A DNA stretch of 38,106 nucleotides from Stenotrophomonas sp. PS02289 (lineage in GTDB: Bacteria; Pseudomonadota; Gammaproteobacteria; Xanthomonadales; Xanthomonadaceae): assembly GCF_029960115.1 (NCBI RefSeq), contig NZ_JASCOZ010000026.1:1-38106 (forward strand), read 5' to 3'. Position numbers and translations under genes: made by a program. This document shows, in pieces, positions 1 through 8,644 of this stretch. The notes beneath the pieces are model-generated. The model made no database searches. It worked only from the letters and a program-made list of their open reading frames with translations, and was not told the origin of the DNA. Within the stretch, counting starts at the first letter, position 1. Every line of letters begins with the position of its first letter.

Positions 1-95
1 AGCCACGCCCTGCGTGGCTTCGACCCACCGTCATCGCGCGTATCGACCGTAACCGCGCGAATCCGGCACCCCAGCCACGCAGGGCGTGGCTCTAC
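1..95. repeat. Two SMAG-type palindromes upstream of glnE
   Basis: A short palindrome at 1-19 and a related one at 73-95 share the core AGCCACGC...GCGTGGCT. On the minus strand the second begins with GTAG, the hallmark of Stenotrophomonas SMAG repeats. The two copies are arranged as a pair around about 50 bases of unique sequence. The first may continue beyond the window edge. Such elements usually fold into stem-loops in intergenic RNA. No other feature is visible before glnE. Confidence 0.75.
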
Positions 96-169
96 GGCCC
101 ACCTGACGTCCCCATTCGCGTCAAACGCCATGCCGCCCCGGGCGCGCGGCCCGCGGTCATAATCGGCAT

Positions 170-2995
170 ATGCCAATCCCCGCCAACGCCGTTCCCGCCG
201 CCCTCGTCCCCCTGGTAGACCGCGCCTTGGCGCGCCTGGCCCTCAGCCTGGCCGACAGCCCCCACTGGCCCCCCACCGAAGCCGTCCTCGACCAGCTGCG
301 TGAACTCGCCCTCGCCAGCGACTTCGCCATCGACACCCTGTGCCGCCAGCCCGCACTGCTGTCGCAATTGACCCAAAACGACTGCCCGCCGATCCCGCTC
401 CCGGAACTCGAACCCGAGCACCCCAGCGACTGGCCGGTCCGTTTGCGTCGCTACCGCACCGCCGCCTCCACCCGCCTCATCTGGCGTGACCTGAATGGCC
501 TCGACGACGTGCCCGCCACCCTGCGCGGTGCCACCGCCCTGGCCGAAGACTGCCTCGGTCTCGCCCTCACCGCGCTGGAACAGGAATTCGCCACCCGCCA
601 TGGCGTCGTCCGCGCCAGCGCCGACGGCAGCCTCCAGCGCCTGGTGGTGTTCGGCCTGGGCAAGCTCGGCGGAGGCGAACTCAACTTCAGCTCCGACGTC
701 GACCTCGTCTACGCCTACCCGCAGGGCGGCGAATCCGACGGCCCGCGCCCGCTTGCCGCCGAGGAATACTTCGCCCGCCTCGGCCAGCGTCTCGCGCGCC
801 TGCTCGACGACACCACCGTCGACGGCTTCAGCCACCGCGTCGACCTGCGCCTGCGCCCGTTCGGCAATGCCGGCCGCGTCGCGCTTTCCTTCGCCGGCAT
901 GGACAACTACTTCCAGCGCGAAGGCCGCGACTGGGAGCGCTACGCCTGGCTCAAGGCCCGCGCTGTCGCTGGTGACATCGCCGCCGGCGAAGCCTGGCTG
1001 CAGACCCTGCGCCCGTTCGTCTATCGCCGCTACCTCGACTTCACCGCGCTCGACGGCCTGCGTGAAATGAAGGCCGCCATCACCGCCGAAGTCGCCCGCA
1101 AGGAGATGTTTGACGACATCAAACGCGGACCCGGTGGCATCCGCGAGATCGAGTTCCTCACCCAGGCCCTGCAACTCATCCGTGGCGGCCGCGAAGCCAC
1201 CCTGCGCGAGCGCCGCCTGCTGTACGCGCTGCCCGCCCTCGTCGCCTGCGGGCAGATGGACCCGCAGGACGGGGCCGACCTGCTGCACGCCTACGACTTC
1301 CTGCGCCGGCTGGAAAACCGCCTGCAGATGCTGCGTGACGCGCAGACCCACGCGCTGCCCAGCGACCCCACCGACCGCCTGCGCCTGGCCTGCACGCTGG
1401 GGTACGAAGATTGGGACGCCCTGGTTGCCGCGCTCGATGTGCAGCGCAGCCGGGTCAGCACCGAATTTGGCGCACTGCTCGCCCCACGCGCCGGCCAGGC
1501 CGCGCCTGATGCGCTGTCCAACTACTGGCGCGGCCTGCCCGAAGGCGGGAGCGCCGAGGTACTGGCCGACGCCGGCTTCAGCGACGCCCACGGTGCCGAC
1601 CAGTCGCTGCGTGACTTCGCCCAGTCCCTCGGCGTGAAGTCGCTCTCCGACGCCGCGCGTGCGCGCCTGGACCGCGTGCTGCCCGCGCTGCTGCACGCCG
1701 CCACCCGCTCGCCGCAGCCCGATGCCGCACTCAAGCGCGTGCTCGGCCTGCTGCAGGCCATCCTGCGCCGCACCAGCTACCTCGCCCTGCTCGACGAACA
1801 ACCCAGCGCGCTCGCCCGCCTTGTCGACGTGCTCGCCCGCAGCGCGCTGCTCGCCGAGCGCCTCGCCGCCTATCCGCTGCTGCTGGACGAACTGCTCGAC
1901 ATCCGCGTCTCCGGCCCGATGCCCGACGAAGCCGCCATGCAGGCCGAGTGCAACGCCGCGCTCAACGTGGACGACCCCGAGGCCGCGCTGCGCCTGCTCA
2001 ACGAAACCCGCCTCGCGCTCAGCTTCCGCATGGCCCTGGCCGCCCTCGACGGCCGCCAGCGCGCCGTCGACAGCACCCGCCAGCTCGCCCAGCTCGCGCA
2101 GGCCGTAGTCGTCACCGCGCTGCAGATGGCCGAGGCCGACATGCAGCAGGCGCACGGCGTGATTCCCGGCGGCCGCTTCGCCATCATCGGCTACGGCAGC
2201 CTCGGTGGTCTGGAGCTCGGTTTCGGTTCGGATCTCGACCTCGTGTTCCTGCACGATCATCCCAGCGACCAGGACAGCAGCGACGGCAAGCGCCCGCTCG
2301 ACCCCGGCCGCTGGTACGCCCGCCTCGCCCAGAAGGTGATGGCCCTGCTCAGCGCCGTCACCGCCGCCGGCCGCCTGTACGACATCGACGTGCGCCTGCG
2401 CCCGGACGGCGGCAAGGGCGCGCTGGTGTCCTCGCTGGCCAGCTACACCGAATACCAGCGCGAACGCGCCTGGACCTGGGAACACCAGGCCCTCGTTCGC
2501 GCGCGCGGCATCGCCGGCGACGAAAGCCTACTCGCCGATTTCGAACGCGTACGCGCACAGACCCTCGGCCGCGTGCGGGACCATGACGTGCTGTTCGCCG
2601 ACGTGCTGAAGATGCGCACGCGCATGCGCACCGAACTCGACCGCAGCGACGCCGGGCGGCTCGATTTGAAGCAGGGCCCGGGTGGGGTAGTGGACCTGGA
2701 GTTCCTGCTCCAGACCGGCGTCCTCGCCAGCGCCGCCGAACACCCGCAGGTGCTGGAGCCGCGTGATACCCCGAGCCTGATCGATGCGCTCGCGGAGATT
2801 GCGTGGTTGCCCGGCGGAACGCGCGACGGATTGCATGAAGCACATGCAGCGCTATTGGACGTGGGATTGGCCTGCACGTTGGACCGCAGGCCACGCATGG
2901 CAGTGCCCACGCCAGCACTTGAGGAAGCGCAACGCACCATCACCGCAGCCTGCAACGCCTCCGGCCTTGAATTCGCCGCGATGTCGGACCGGTAG
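170..2995 (+). CDS. glnE: Bifunctional glutamine synthetase adenylyltransferase/adenylyl-removase
   Basis: This 941-residue protein matches the usual GlnE length (about 945). The family attaches AMP to, and removes it from, glutamine synthetase in response to nitrogen status signalled by PII. Two nucleotidyltransferase domains are visible. The N-terminal deadenylylase domain has the GLGKLGG...SSDVD signature at residues 162-178, and the C-terminal adenylylase domain has GYGSLGG...GSDLD at 674-690. Both keep the paired acidic metal ligands (G-S/S-D-x-D). Each is followed by the conserved stretch with RLRP (for example VDLRLRPFG and VRLRPDGG) and by a helical bundle with the [10 protein letters not shown] or [10 protein letters not shown] motif. 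The ATG at 170 gives a full-length N-terminus. The stop codon TAG lies inside the GTAG end of a downstream repeat. The gene stands alone, with no operon partner visible. Confidence 0.96.
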   Translation: MPIPANAVPAALVPLVDRALARLALSLADSPHWPPTEAVLDQLRELALASDFAIDTLCRQPALLSQLTQNDCPPIPLPELEPEHPSDWPVRLRRYRTAASTRLIWRDLNGLDDVPATLRGATALAEDCLGLALTALEQEFATRHGVVRASADGSLQRLVVFGLGKLGGGELNFSSDVDLVYAYPQGGESDGPRPLAAEEYFARLGQRLARLLDDTTVDGFSHRVDLRLRPFGNAGRVALSFAGMDNYFQREGRDWERYAWLKARAVAGDIAAGEAWLQTLRPFVYRRYLDFTALDGLREMKAAITAEVARKEMFDDIKRGPGGIREIEFLTQALQLIRGGREATLRERRLLYALPALVACGQMDPQDGADLLHAYDFLRRLENRLQMLRDAQTHALPSDPTDRLRLACTLGYEDWDALVAALDVQRSRVSTEFGALLAPRAGQAAPDALSNYWRGLPEGGSAEVLADAGFSDAHGADQSLRDFAQSLGVKSLSDAARARLDRVLPALLHAATRSPQPDAALKRVLGLLQAILRRTSYLALLDEQPSALARLVDVLARSALLAERLAAYPLLLDELLDIRVSGPMPDEAAMQAECNAALNVDDPEAALRLLNETRLALSFRMALAALDGRQRAVDSTRQLAQLAQAVVVTALQMAEADMQQAHGVIPGGRFAIIGYGSLGGLELGFGSDLDLVFLHDHPSDQDSSDGKRPLDPGRWYARLAQKVMALLSAVTAAGRLYDIDVRLRPDGGKGALVSSLASYTEYQRERAWTWEHQALVRARGIAGDESLLADFERVRAQTLGRVRDHDVLFADVLKMRTRMRTELDRSDAGRLDLKQGPGGVVDLEFLLQTGVLASAAEHPQVLEPRDTPSLIDALAEIAWLPGGTRDGLHEAHAALLDVGLACTLDRRPRMAVPTPALEEAQRTITAACNASGLEFAAMSDR

Positions 2996-3072
2996 GGTCG
3001 GACGACAGTCGACCGCCGATAACACTCATCGGCGCTTTAACGCATGGACCCCACCGGGCAAACGCCTCACCC
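2992..3072. repeat. Composite intergenic repeat, partial copy A
   Basis: The segment begins GTAGGGTCGG, has an inverted stretch around GACAGTCGACC, and continues into the shared core TTAACGCATGGACCCCACC followed by GGGCAAACGCCT. The same blocks recur at 3695-3838, 3961-4030 and 9607-9769. The copy supplies the glnE stop codon and ends against the 3' end of the converging transporter gene. Confidence 0.7.
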
Positions 3073-3621
3073 CACCCGAGGCGCCATCTTCCACAACAAC
3101 GCCCGGAACGGCGCCAACAAAAACACCCCGATCCCCAACTTCACCGCCAGATCCCCTGCCGCCCAACTCACCCACGGCAGACTCGATCCTGCGAACGCGA
3201 TGCTCCAGAAAATGCACGTATCCAACGTTGCACTACACGTCGTCGCCACCATCGGCGCACGCCACCAATTCCCCTGGCGCAACCGATCAAACACGGTGAT
3301 ATCCAACAACTGCGCCGCAATGAACGCCACGCACGACGCCACCGCAATACGCGGCGTGGCAATCCACACCGAAAGCACCACAGCCAGCGCAAACCCCGCC
3401 CACGCCACCCGCCGCGCCGCCGCCGGCCCGAAGCGCCGGTTGATCAGGTTGCTGACCAGAAACGCCACCGGGTAGCTGAACGCCCCCCAGGTCAGCCAGT
3501 CATTGATCGGAAACTGCACCAGCACATTCGACAGCAGCACCACCGCGCCCATCGCCAACACCGCCAGCAGCAGGCTGCGGACGGTCAAAGGGGCAAACAC
3601 AACAGCGGGGCGCGCGGACAT
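3067..3621 (-). CDS. VUT/YhhQ-family (DUF165) transporter, probable queuosine precursor importer
   Basis: This 184-residue integral membrane protein has about five to six hydrophobic segments (for example residues 12-32, 44-59, 72-90 and 96-110). It has the family-like stretch SYPVAFLVSNLINRRFGPAAARR near residues 49-71 and the hydrophilic D-x-x-VFDRLRQ segment near 108-116. The YhhQ family is known to import queuosine precursors (preQ0/preQ1) across the inner membrane for tRNA modification; assignment here rests on that pattern. The start at 3621 gives a short N-terminus before the first helix. The gene converges with glnE and is monocistronic. I see no preQ1 riboswitch in the upstream sequence, which is occupied by repeat elements. 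Confidence 0.8.
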   Translation of the reverse strand: MSARPAVVFAPLTVRSLLLAVLAMGAVVLLSNVLVQFPINDWLTWGAFSYPVAFLVSNLINRRFGPAAARRVAWAGFALAVVLSVWIATPRIAVASCVAFIAAQLLDITVFDRLRQGNWWRAPMVATTCSATLDTCIFWSIAFAGSSLPWVSWAAGDLAVKLGIGVFLLAPFRALLWKMAPRVG

Positions 3622-3694
3622 GGCGAACAGGGGCAGGGCAGGGAAGGGCGCGCATTATCCCCCATCGCACGCGACAGGGCTGGATGCGGCGCTG

Positions 3695-3838
3695 GTAGAG
3701 GCGGTCGCAAGACGCCTGCCGATAACGCCCGATCGGCGCGTTAACGCATGGACCCCACCGGGCAAACCTCTCCGATCCCCGGTCATGCGTCCCCGGGCGC
3801 TGCACCGTTACCGGCGGTCGACTGTCGTCCGACCCTAC
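3695..3838. repeat. Composite GTAG...CTAC repeat element, full copy B
   Basis: A 144-base element opens with GTAGAGGCGGTCGCAAGAC and closes with GTCGTCCGACCCTAC, so its ends are inverted GTAG/CTAC. Between them lie GCCGATAACGCCCGATCGGC and the core TTAACGCATGGACCCCACC. The layout matches the element at 9607-9769, although the left arm differs in sequence. It looks like two SMAG-like hairpins joined by a conserved linker. It lies in the 669-base gene-free gap 3622-4290. Confidence 0.7.
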
Positions 3839-3960
3839 CGGGCAGGTATCCCGTGCATCCCACGTGTCCCGTGCATCACAGGCATCCGTGCGTTCCGCAT
3901 CACGCATCACGCATCACGGGCACGGGCGGAATGGTCGAACGCCCCGCAATGCATGCCCCG

Positions 3961-4030
3961 GTAGAGGCGGTCGCAAGACGCCTGCCGATAACGCCCGATC
4001 GGCCCTTTAACGCATGGACCCCACCGAGGT
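3961..4030. repeat. Composite repeat, half copy C
   Basis: This is near-identical to the first half of the 3695-3838 element (GTAGAGGCGGTCGCAAGAC through the TTAACGCATGGACCCCACC core), but the second half and the closing CTAC arm are absent. Between copies B and C (about 3840-3960) there are only short direct repeats of the type CATCACGCATCACGCATCAC near 3898-3917. Confidence 0.65.
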
Positions 4031-4054
4031 GAACGCCACCGTTAGCCGGTAGCT

Positions 4055-4095
4055 CGCCAATACAATCCCTGTCCTCAGGACAGGGATTGTAGGCG
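4055..4095. repeat. Perfect long hairpin 1
   Basis: Bases 4061-4074 (TACAATCCCTGTCC) pair perfectly with 4078-4091 around a 3-base TCA loop. The stem can be extended by CGCC/GGCG at 4055-4058 and 4092-4095 across an AA bulge. No T-tract follows on either strand, so this is not a standard intrinsic terminator. It shares the TACAATC start and the GTCC/GGAC loop-closing pairs with the hairpin at 4173-4219. Confidence 0.8.
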
Positions 4096-4172
4096 GCACA
4101 AGCGACAGCACAGGGAGGCGGAAACCCATTGGAAACAAAGGGATTTCATTGAACGCGCGGGCGGCGGACAGG

Positions 4173-4219
4173 TCCATCCATACAATCGGCGTCCTAAGGA
4201 CGCCGATTGTATGGATGGA
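4173..4219. repeat. Perfect long hairpin 2 (22-bp arms, 3-base loop)
   Basis: Bases 4173-4194 are perfectly complementary to 4198-4219 around a TAA loop. The inner part (TACAATC...GTCC) matches hairpin 1. It lies about 70 bases beyond the 3' end of the minus-strand operon that ends at 4291. It could stop transcription or protect the mRNA end, but no U-tract follows in the minus direction. A REP-like mobile hairpin is an alternative. Confidence 0.8.
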
Positions 4220-4290
4220 AAAACCATCTTCCCGTCAGCGATCAGCCACTGACGCTCACGCAGATCAATGACGCAGGTGTCCTGCTCGCC

Positions 4291-4794
4291 TCAATACACT
4301 TCGCTCAAATGATGCTTAGCCGCATCCTGCGTCGGCATGAACGCCAGCAATTCACCCTTGGCATTGGCCACCACCCACCCGGCCCCCACCTCGGTCGGGG
4401 TGAAATCCAATACATCCCCCACCTTCAGATCCTTGGCCGGGTTGTCATCACGCACCGGCCACTGCACCAGCGCCAGCTCCTCCGGCGCGTCAGGATTCTG
4501 AAGCGCCACCTCAATGACCCCATTGGCCAGGGTGTCTACCTTCGCCACCGTCAGCGGCGGCAGGGGACCGGCCTTGCCGGCGATCCTCCCGCCGCCACCC
4601 GAATGGTTGGAAGCGCCAATCAAGGTCATGTACCCCGCCGAGGTCAGCCAGATGGGCGAGGTGATCACATACAGACTCCTTCCGGAGCCCACCAGCGTCG
4701 CGCTTACCGCCCGCTCGCTCCACATGTTCCGCGCCTGCGCAGGTGCCATCAGCAGCACTGTGGCCAACAGCGCGAACACACCGGCACCCCGCAT
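4291..4794 (-). CDS. Secreted/envelope hypothetical protein, paralogue C of tandem family
   Basis: This 167-residue protein has an N-terminal signal peptide ending near APAQA (residues 1-21). A second hydrophobic stretch lies around 40-58 (YVITSPIWLTSAGYM). The C-terminal half has the repeated family pattern KAGPLPPLTVAKVDT...ALQNP...ALVQWPVRDDNPAKDLKVGDVLDFTPTEVGAGWVVANAKGELLAFMPT. It is clearly paralogous to the products at 4794-5297 and 6168-6668. Its ATG overlaps the previous gene's stop by one base (TGATG), so it is the last gene of a translationally coupled operon. I do not recognise a functional family. The conserved C-terminal half looks like a small beta domain in an exported protein. 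Confidence 0.85.
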   Translation of the reverse strand: MRGAGVFALLATVLLMAPAQARNMWSERAVSATLVGSGRSLYVITSPIWLTSAGYMTLIGASNHSGGGGRIAGKAGPLPPLTVAKVDTLANGVIEVALQNPDAPEELALVQWPVRDDNPAKDLKVGDVLDFTPTEVGAGWVVANAKGELLAFMPTQDAAKHHLSEVY

Positions 4795-5297
4795 CAGTAC
4801 GCCTCACTCATCTGGTTCTTGACCGCATCAGCCGTCGGCATGAACGCCAAGGTCTCCCCCTGCGCATTGGCTACCAACCAACCGGCACCGGCTTCGGTCG
4901 GGGTCAGAGCCAACACATCCCCCACCTTCAACGTCTTGCCCGGGTTGTTCTCGCGGGCCGGCCACTGGATCACCGCCAGATCTTCCGGCGACTCCGGGTT
5001 CTTGAGCGCCACCTCAACAGCTCCGTCAGCCTTGGTGTCCACCTTCTCCACCGTAAGGGGCGGCAGCTTGCCCGCTTTGCCTGCGGTCTTCTTGCCAGTG
5101 TTGCCGTCGCTCGATTTGTCACTCGCCATCATTGCGGCACCGGAGGCCATCCAAATCGGGGCGGTCACCAGTGACACAACCATGTAAGCGCCGATCCCCA
5201 CCGAACTCACAACACCTTCGCTGAGTCTTTCCTGCCCTTGTACAGGTGCCGCCACCAGCAGCGTGGCCAGTGCCGCGGAAATAAAAGAACTGCGCAT
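4794..5297 (-). CDS. Secreted/envelope hypothetical protein, paralogue B
   Basis: This 167-residue protein has a clear signal peptide (MRSSFISAALATLLVAAPVQG) and a second hydrophobic stretch around residues 35-58 (YMVVSLVTAPIWMASGAAMM). A lysine/threonine-rich linker follows, then the shared domain with LPPLTVEKVDTKADGAVEVA, VIQWPARENNPGKTLKVGDV and AGWLVANAQGETLAFMPT. A GGGAG ribosome-binding site lies 8-9 bases before the ATG at 5297, and the start sequence matches that of paralogue A. It follows the DUF2145 gene by 25 bases and runs into paralogue C by a one-base overlap. The function is unknown. Duplication of the same gene inside one operon suggests dosage need or divergent partners. Confidence 0.87.
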   Translation of the reverse strand: MRSSFISAALATLLVAAPVQGQERLSEGVVSSVGIGAYMVVSLVTAPIWMASGAAMMASDKSSDGNTGKKTAGKAGKLPPLTVEKVDTKADGAVEVALKNPESPEDLAVIQWPARENNPGKTLKVGDVLALTPTEAGAGWLVANAQGETLAFMPTADAVKNQMSEAY

Positions 5298-5322
5298 GAT
5301 TGCGTCTCCCTGTTCGAGTGTT

Positions 5323-6147
5323 TCAAGGTTGCGGGGCCGCCATGCCGGCTACCGGCACGTGCGCCACGCTCATCTCCTGCACCAGCATCTTCTGCTGCTG
5401 CAGGAAATCAAATATCGACTCCACTGTGACCACGGAGTAGTCACCGGAAATACGTTCGCTGGCAGGGTGGTCGGTGGTGGCCGCATTGGCCGAAAAGAAC
5501 CGTGCACCCAGGCGCTTGCCCACCCCGATGTGCAGTACGCTGGGCTTGTACTCGTACGCCTTCAACCAGCTTTGCGCCTGCGCGCGCCGGCTCACCGTGC
5601 GACCCTCTGCCTGCTGCATCGCGGCCACCAGAACCTCCAGCACCCACTGGTTGGAGTTCTGGTACTCCACCGAGAACGGGTACGCCACCACGCTGTAGCG
5701 CGGTTCGTGCAGCGCCTTGGCGGCCGCGCCGTCGCCACCCAGCAGTGCCTTCAGGGCATCACGCAGTGCAGGGGAGGGCACCCCTACGCGGATGTCTGTA
5801 TGCGACCCGGTTTCGCCGATGAAGTTGCTCAATCCCTCGCGGAACAGCCGCGAGGTCGCGCCCTTGCACTCGTTCAGCAGGTGCAGCGTGCGCCACTGGC
5901 CGTCGGCCTCGCGCACTGCGAAGGCCACATGGCTGTGGCGAAGCCCGTATTTGCTCAGGTCCTGGCCACCGCGTGCCACCAGCGCCACGTCCACGCCTTC
6001 CAGCGCGTCCAGGGATTCGGCCGTGGCCTGCGCCACGTCGAACATCGCCGCCATGGAGGCCGGGGTGGGGTAGCGAGGCACGCATTCGCGCGCGGCCATG
6101 GCGGTGCCTGGCACTAACAACAGCAGAAAGATCAACCAACGTTCCAT
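5323..6147 (-). CDS. DUF2145-family exported protein
   Basis: This 274-residue protein has a signal peptide (MERWLIFLLLLVPGTAMA). It matches my memory of the DUF2145 family, with a conserved LSKYGLRHSHVAFAVRE region around residues 64-80, WRTLHLLNECKG near 83-95, and the later VYPFSVEYQNSNQWVLEV-like and AYEYKPSVLHIGVGKRLGARFFSANAATTDHP-like blocks. The conserved His in the SHVAF motif, the Cys of NECKG and later Asn/Asp/His residues could form a hydrolase-like site, but I cannot show this. It lies inside the four-gene operon, 20 bases after paralogue A and 25 before paralogue B, which implies a shared role with those secreted proteins. Confidence 0.85.
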   Translation of the reverse strand: MERWLIFLLLLVPGTAMAARECVPRYPTPASMAAMFDVAQATAESLDALEGVDVALVARGGQDLSKYGLRHSHVAFAVREADGQWRTLHLLNECKGATSRLFREGLSNFIGETGSHTDIRVGVPSPALRDALKALLGGDGAAAKALHEPRYSVVAYPFSVEYQNSNQWVLEVLVAAMQQAEGRTVSRRAQAQSWLKAYEYKPSVLHIGVGKRLGARFFSANAATTDHPASERISGDYSVVTVESIFDFLQQQKMLVQEMSVAHVPVAGMAAPQP

Positions 6148-6167
6148 GTCACCCCTCCTGAGTCGCC

Positions 6168-6668
6168 TCAGTACGCCTCACTCATCTGGCTCTTCGCTGC
6201 ATCGTCGGTCGGCATGAATGCCAGGGTCTCTCCCTGTGCGTTGGCGACCATCCAGCCCGCGCCGACATCGGTCGGGGTGAAGTCGAGTACGTCGCCCACT
6301 TTCAACGCCTTGCCCGGGCTGTCGTCGCGTGCTGGCCACTGCACGACCGCCAGGTCTTCCGCGGCTTCCGGGTTCTTCAGTGTCACTTCCACTGCGCCGT
6401 CGGCCTGGGTTTCCACCTTCTCCACCGTCAGCGGTGGCAGGCGGCCAGCTTTGCCAGCCGTCTTTTTGCCGTTGGCCTTCGAACGTGCGGAGAGTTTATC
6501 GACGGCTGCCGACGTGAGCCAGACTGGCGAGGTCACCACGTACAGGGTCACGAACGAGCCAATGGCGGCGTAGCTCATGGCCTTGTCGCTCAGGTCGTGC
6601 GTCTCCGCCTGTACCGGAGCTGCAATCAAGGCCGAAGCCAGTACTGCGGAAATCAAAACACTGCGCAT
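6168..6668 (-). CDS. Secreted/envelope hypothetical protein, paralogue A (operon leader)
   Basis: This 166-residue protein has a signal peptide (MRSVLISAVLASALIAAPVQA), a second hydrophobic stretch at about 38-58 (SFVTLYVVTSPVWLTSAAV), and the shared domain with RLPPLTVEKVETQADGAVEV, VVQWPARDDSPGKALKVGDV and AGWMVANAQGETLAFMPT. An upstream in-frame ATG at 6758 exists. I chose 6668 because it gives a proper signal peptide, has a GGAG site 8 bases upstream and matches the start of paralogue B. It is the first gene of the minus-strand operon A, DUF2145, B, C. All three paralogues end in a conserved MSEAY or LSEVY tail. Confidence 0.87.
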   Translation of the reverse strand: MRSVLISAVLASALIAAPVQAETHDLSDKAMSYAAIGSFVTLYVVTSPVWLTSAAVDKLSARSKANGKKTAGKAGRLPPLTVEKVETQADGAVEVTLKNPEAAEDLAVVQWPARDDSPGKALKVGDVLDFTPTDVGAGWMVANAQGETLAFMPTDDAAKSQMSEAY

Positions 6669-6763
6669 TGTTGCGTCTCCATGTAGTTGCACCGAGGTTC
6701 CATCTTCTCGTCCGGACATCTTACCCGCCTGCGGCAGCCCTCGAACCTGTTTGGGCATCGCGC

Positions 6764-6892
6764 AGCCACGCAGGGCGTGGCTCTACGTGTCGGTTGTGAC
6801 GGGCATCGCGGTGGTTCAGCCGGGCAAGCCCGGCTCTACGTGTCGGTTGTGACGGGCATCGCGGTGGTTCAGCCGGGCAAGCCCGGCTCTAC
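6764..6892. repeat. Tandem SMAG repeats with an exact 53-bp unit
   Basis: Three GTAG-type palindromes lie head to tail at 6764-6786, 6818-6839 and 6871-6892. The second and third have the core AGCCGGGCAAGCCCGGCTCTAC and are separated by identical spacer (GTGTCGGTTGTGACGGGCAT...), giving a 53-base repeat period. The exact spacer identity implies recent tandem duplication. The array fills the gap between two minus-strand transcription units. Confidence 0.85.
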
Positions 6893-6921
6893 GTGTCGGT
6901 TGGGTCCGGCATTGCGGTGCG

Positions 6922-7887
6922 TCACCCCGCCAACCGCTCCAACACCTGCTTCGCCACCCGCCCGGTCTCCCGCAGCGGCACCACATCCCCCTCAACCCCC
7001 CACTCCAACCACCGTTCCTGCAACCGCCCGCGTTCCCGCAGCGCCTGCTGGAACACCACCATCCTTCCCTGCGCCTGCTCCCCCAGCGCCACACACACCG
7101 GCACCCGGGTCGCACACGCCTCGGACAACAGATTCACCGAATCCGGCGACACCACCACCCGGTGTGCCCAGCCCAGCAACCCGGCATACGGGTTCACCCC
7201 GTCGCCCCCGTCGCCCCAGATCACCTGCGGCAAGCCGGCAAACGCACTGCGCAGCGCCCCCACCAACGCCGGCGGCGTGCGCCGCGAGGTCGTCGCCAAC
7301 ACACTGCCACCCTCAGCCCGCACCTGCGACGCCACCTGCTGGAACACCCGCGCCATGTCCGGCTCGTTCCACGGCGCATGCGCGGTCGGCCCGCCTACCA
7401 GCAAAGCCGTACGCGGCCCCGGCAGCGCGCCGAACTCCGCAAACGCCGCACGCCCCAAGGCCAGCCAATCGTCATTCACCGGGTTCAAACTGCCCAGCAG
7501 GGTCAGCACGTTCTCGCCGCGCAGGCGATCGTGTTCCGGCACCACCACCAGGTCCCAATGCCGGGGCGAAACACGCGGGTCCAGAATCTGCACCACGATC
7601 GAACCACGCGCGCGCAACGCACGCAGCGCCCCCGCCGCCTGTCGGCCACAGCCAACGGCCAGTTCCGGCGGATTCGCCACCAACGCCGCCAACCCCGGTC
7701 CAAAACCGTCAGCCATCCCCGGCAACCAACGCGGTGCCGCCCACTTCCACGGCGCACGCGGCTCCAGCACCAGCGGTCGGTGCGCGCCCAGCTTCAACGC
7801 ACTGGCCAGCGCCACCGCCTGGCGCACATTGCCTGCGCGGCCGTCAGTGATCGTCCAGGGCGCGGTCCATTGTTTCACGTGTGGCAT
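6922..7887 (-). CDS. Mitochondrial fission ELM1-like family protein (DUF1022)
   Basis: This 321-residue protein has the family opening [21 protein letters not shown] (residues 10-30). [14 protein letters not shown] block lies around 79-91, the [14 protein letters not shown] block at about 105-118, GGPTAHAPW near 163-171, and [21 protein letters not shown] around 245-265. The [11 protein letters not shown] motif is typical of the ELM1/DUF1022 family, which has a glycosyltransferase-B-like architecture. Bacterial members lie near lipopolysaccharide or envelope genes, but the substrate is not established. It is monocistronic, and its start lies about 80 bases from the divergent nitroreductase gene, so a shared promoter region is likely. 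Confidence 0.85.
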   Translation of the reverse strand: MPHVKQWTAPWTITDGRAGNVRQAVALASALKLGAHRPLVLEPRAPWKWAAPRWLPGMADGFGPGLAALVANPPELAVGCGRQAAGALRALRARGSIVVQILDPRVSPRHWDLVVVPEHDRLRGENVLTLLGSLNPVNDDWLALGRAAFAEFGALPGPRTALLVGGPTAHAPWNEPDMARVFQQVASQVRAEGGSVLATTSRRTPPALVGALRSAFAGLPQVIWGDGGDGVNPYAGLLGWAHRVVVSPDSVNLLSEACATRVPVCVALGEQAQGRMVVFQQALRERGRLQERWLEWGVEGDVVPLRETGRVAKQVLERLAG

Positions 7888-7966
7888 TAATTCGTTTCAG
7901 TCAGGCTGGGTGTTGCAGCTGTTGCGACACTCTACACTGCGAGCCTTCACCGATCCCGGAGGCTTC

Positions 7967-8557
7967 ATGTCCAACGTGCTTAACGACACTGCGCTAGACC
8001 AGCTGTTCCGTACTGCCCGCACCCAGAACGCCTTCCAGGACAAGCCTGTCGAAGACGCCCAGCTGCGCGCCCTGTACGACCTGCTGAAGTGGGCTCCCAC
8101 CGCCGCCAACGGCAGCCCCGCGCGCTTCGTGTTCGTGAAGTCGCCGGAAGCCAAGGCCAAGCTGGCCCCGGCGCTCTCCGAAGGCAACCACGACAAGACC
8201 CTGGCCGCCCCGGTCACCGTCATCATCGGTTTCGACGAAGACTTCCACGAGAAGCTGCCGTTCCTGTTCCCGCACACCGACGCCAAGGCGTGGTTCGACG
8301 GCCCGCGTGAAGGCCGCACCGAAGGCGCATTCCGCAACGGCAGCCTGCAGGGCGGTTACCTCATCCTCGCCGCCCGCGCGCTGGGCCTGGACGCCGGCCC
8401 GATGAGCGGCTTCGACAATGCCAAGGTCGACGAGGCCTTCTTCAAGGGCACCGCCATCAAGTCGAATTTCCTGGTCAACTTGGGGTACGGTGATCCTTCG
8501 GGCCTGTTCCCCCGGCTGCCTCGCCTGTCGTTCGACGAAGCTGCCCGCATCGAATAA
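7967..8557 (+). CDS. RutE/HadB-like nitroreductase, probable malonic semialdehyde reductase
   Basis: This is a 196-residue FMN-dependent nitroreductase-fold protein. It closely follows E. coli RutE as I remember it: [19 protein letters not shown] near the N-terminus, [18 protein letters not shown] around 39-56, [23 protein letters not shown] at 66-88, [29 protein letters not shown] at about 121-149, and the C-terminal INLGYGD-type block with LPRLSFDEA. RutE reduces malonic semialdehyde (3-oxopropanoate) with NAD(P)H during pyrimidine degradation. No other rut gene is present, so a general aldehyde or nitro reductase is equally possible. The open frame extends far upstream, but ATG 7967, after a CCCGGAGG ribosome-binding site, fits the family start. 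Confidence 0.85.
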   Translation: MSNVLNDTALDQLFRTARTQNAFQDKPVEDAQLRALYDLLKWAPTAANGSPARFVFVKSPEAKAKLAPALSEGNHDKTLAAPVTVIIGFDEDFHEKLPFLFPHTDAKAWFDGPREGRTEGAFRNGSLQGGYLILAARALGLDAGPMSGFDNAKVDEAFFKGTAIKSNFLVNLGYGDPSGLFPRLPRLSFDEAARIE

Positions 8558-8644
8558 GCGTTACCGCCAGACCGCGGCCCGTCTGTGCGGACGGGCTGTA
8601 CGCGTTGTTGCTTTCTTCCCCTTCCCTTAGCGAGAGAGACTCCC

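Noticed and set aside
92..2485. Long minus-strand open frame opposite glnE (797 codons)
   Set aside because: It is a shadow of the high-GC glnE gene: the product is Gly/Ala/Val/Gln/Arg-rich without any family motif, while the plus strand encodes a complete GlnE.
3622..3694. preQ1 riboswitch upstream of the queuosine-type transporter
   Set aside because: The sequence directly upstream of the start is GC-rich and merges into a repeat element; I cannot find the C-rich stem and A-rich tail expected of a preQ1 aptamer.
4055..4219. Intrinsic terminators for the minus-strand operon
   Set aside because: The stems are strong, but neither is followed by a U-tract in the direction of transcription, so I list them as hairpin repeats instead.
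4207..5187. Plus-strand open frame over the tandem paralogues (326 codons)
   Set aside because: The minus-strand genes have signal peptides, good ribosome-binding sites and paralogy with each other; the plus frame has none of these.
6764..6892. CRISPR array
   Set aside because: The regular 53-base spacing looked array-like, but the spacers are identical and the repeats are SMAG palindromes; there are no cas genes in the window.
6893..7966. N-terminal extension of the nitroreductase frame
   Set aside because: The extension is Pro/Ser/Arg-rich antisense of the ELM1-like gene. ATG 7967 has a ribosome-binding site and gives the standard RutE-like start.
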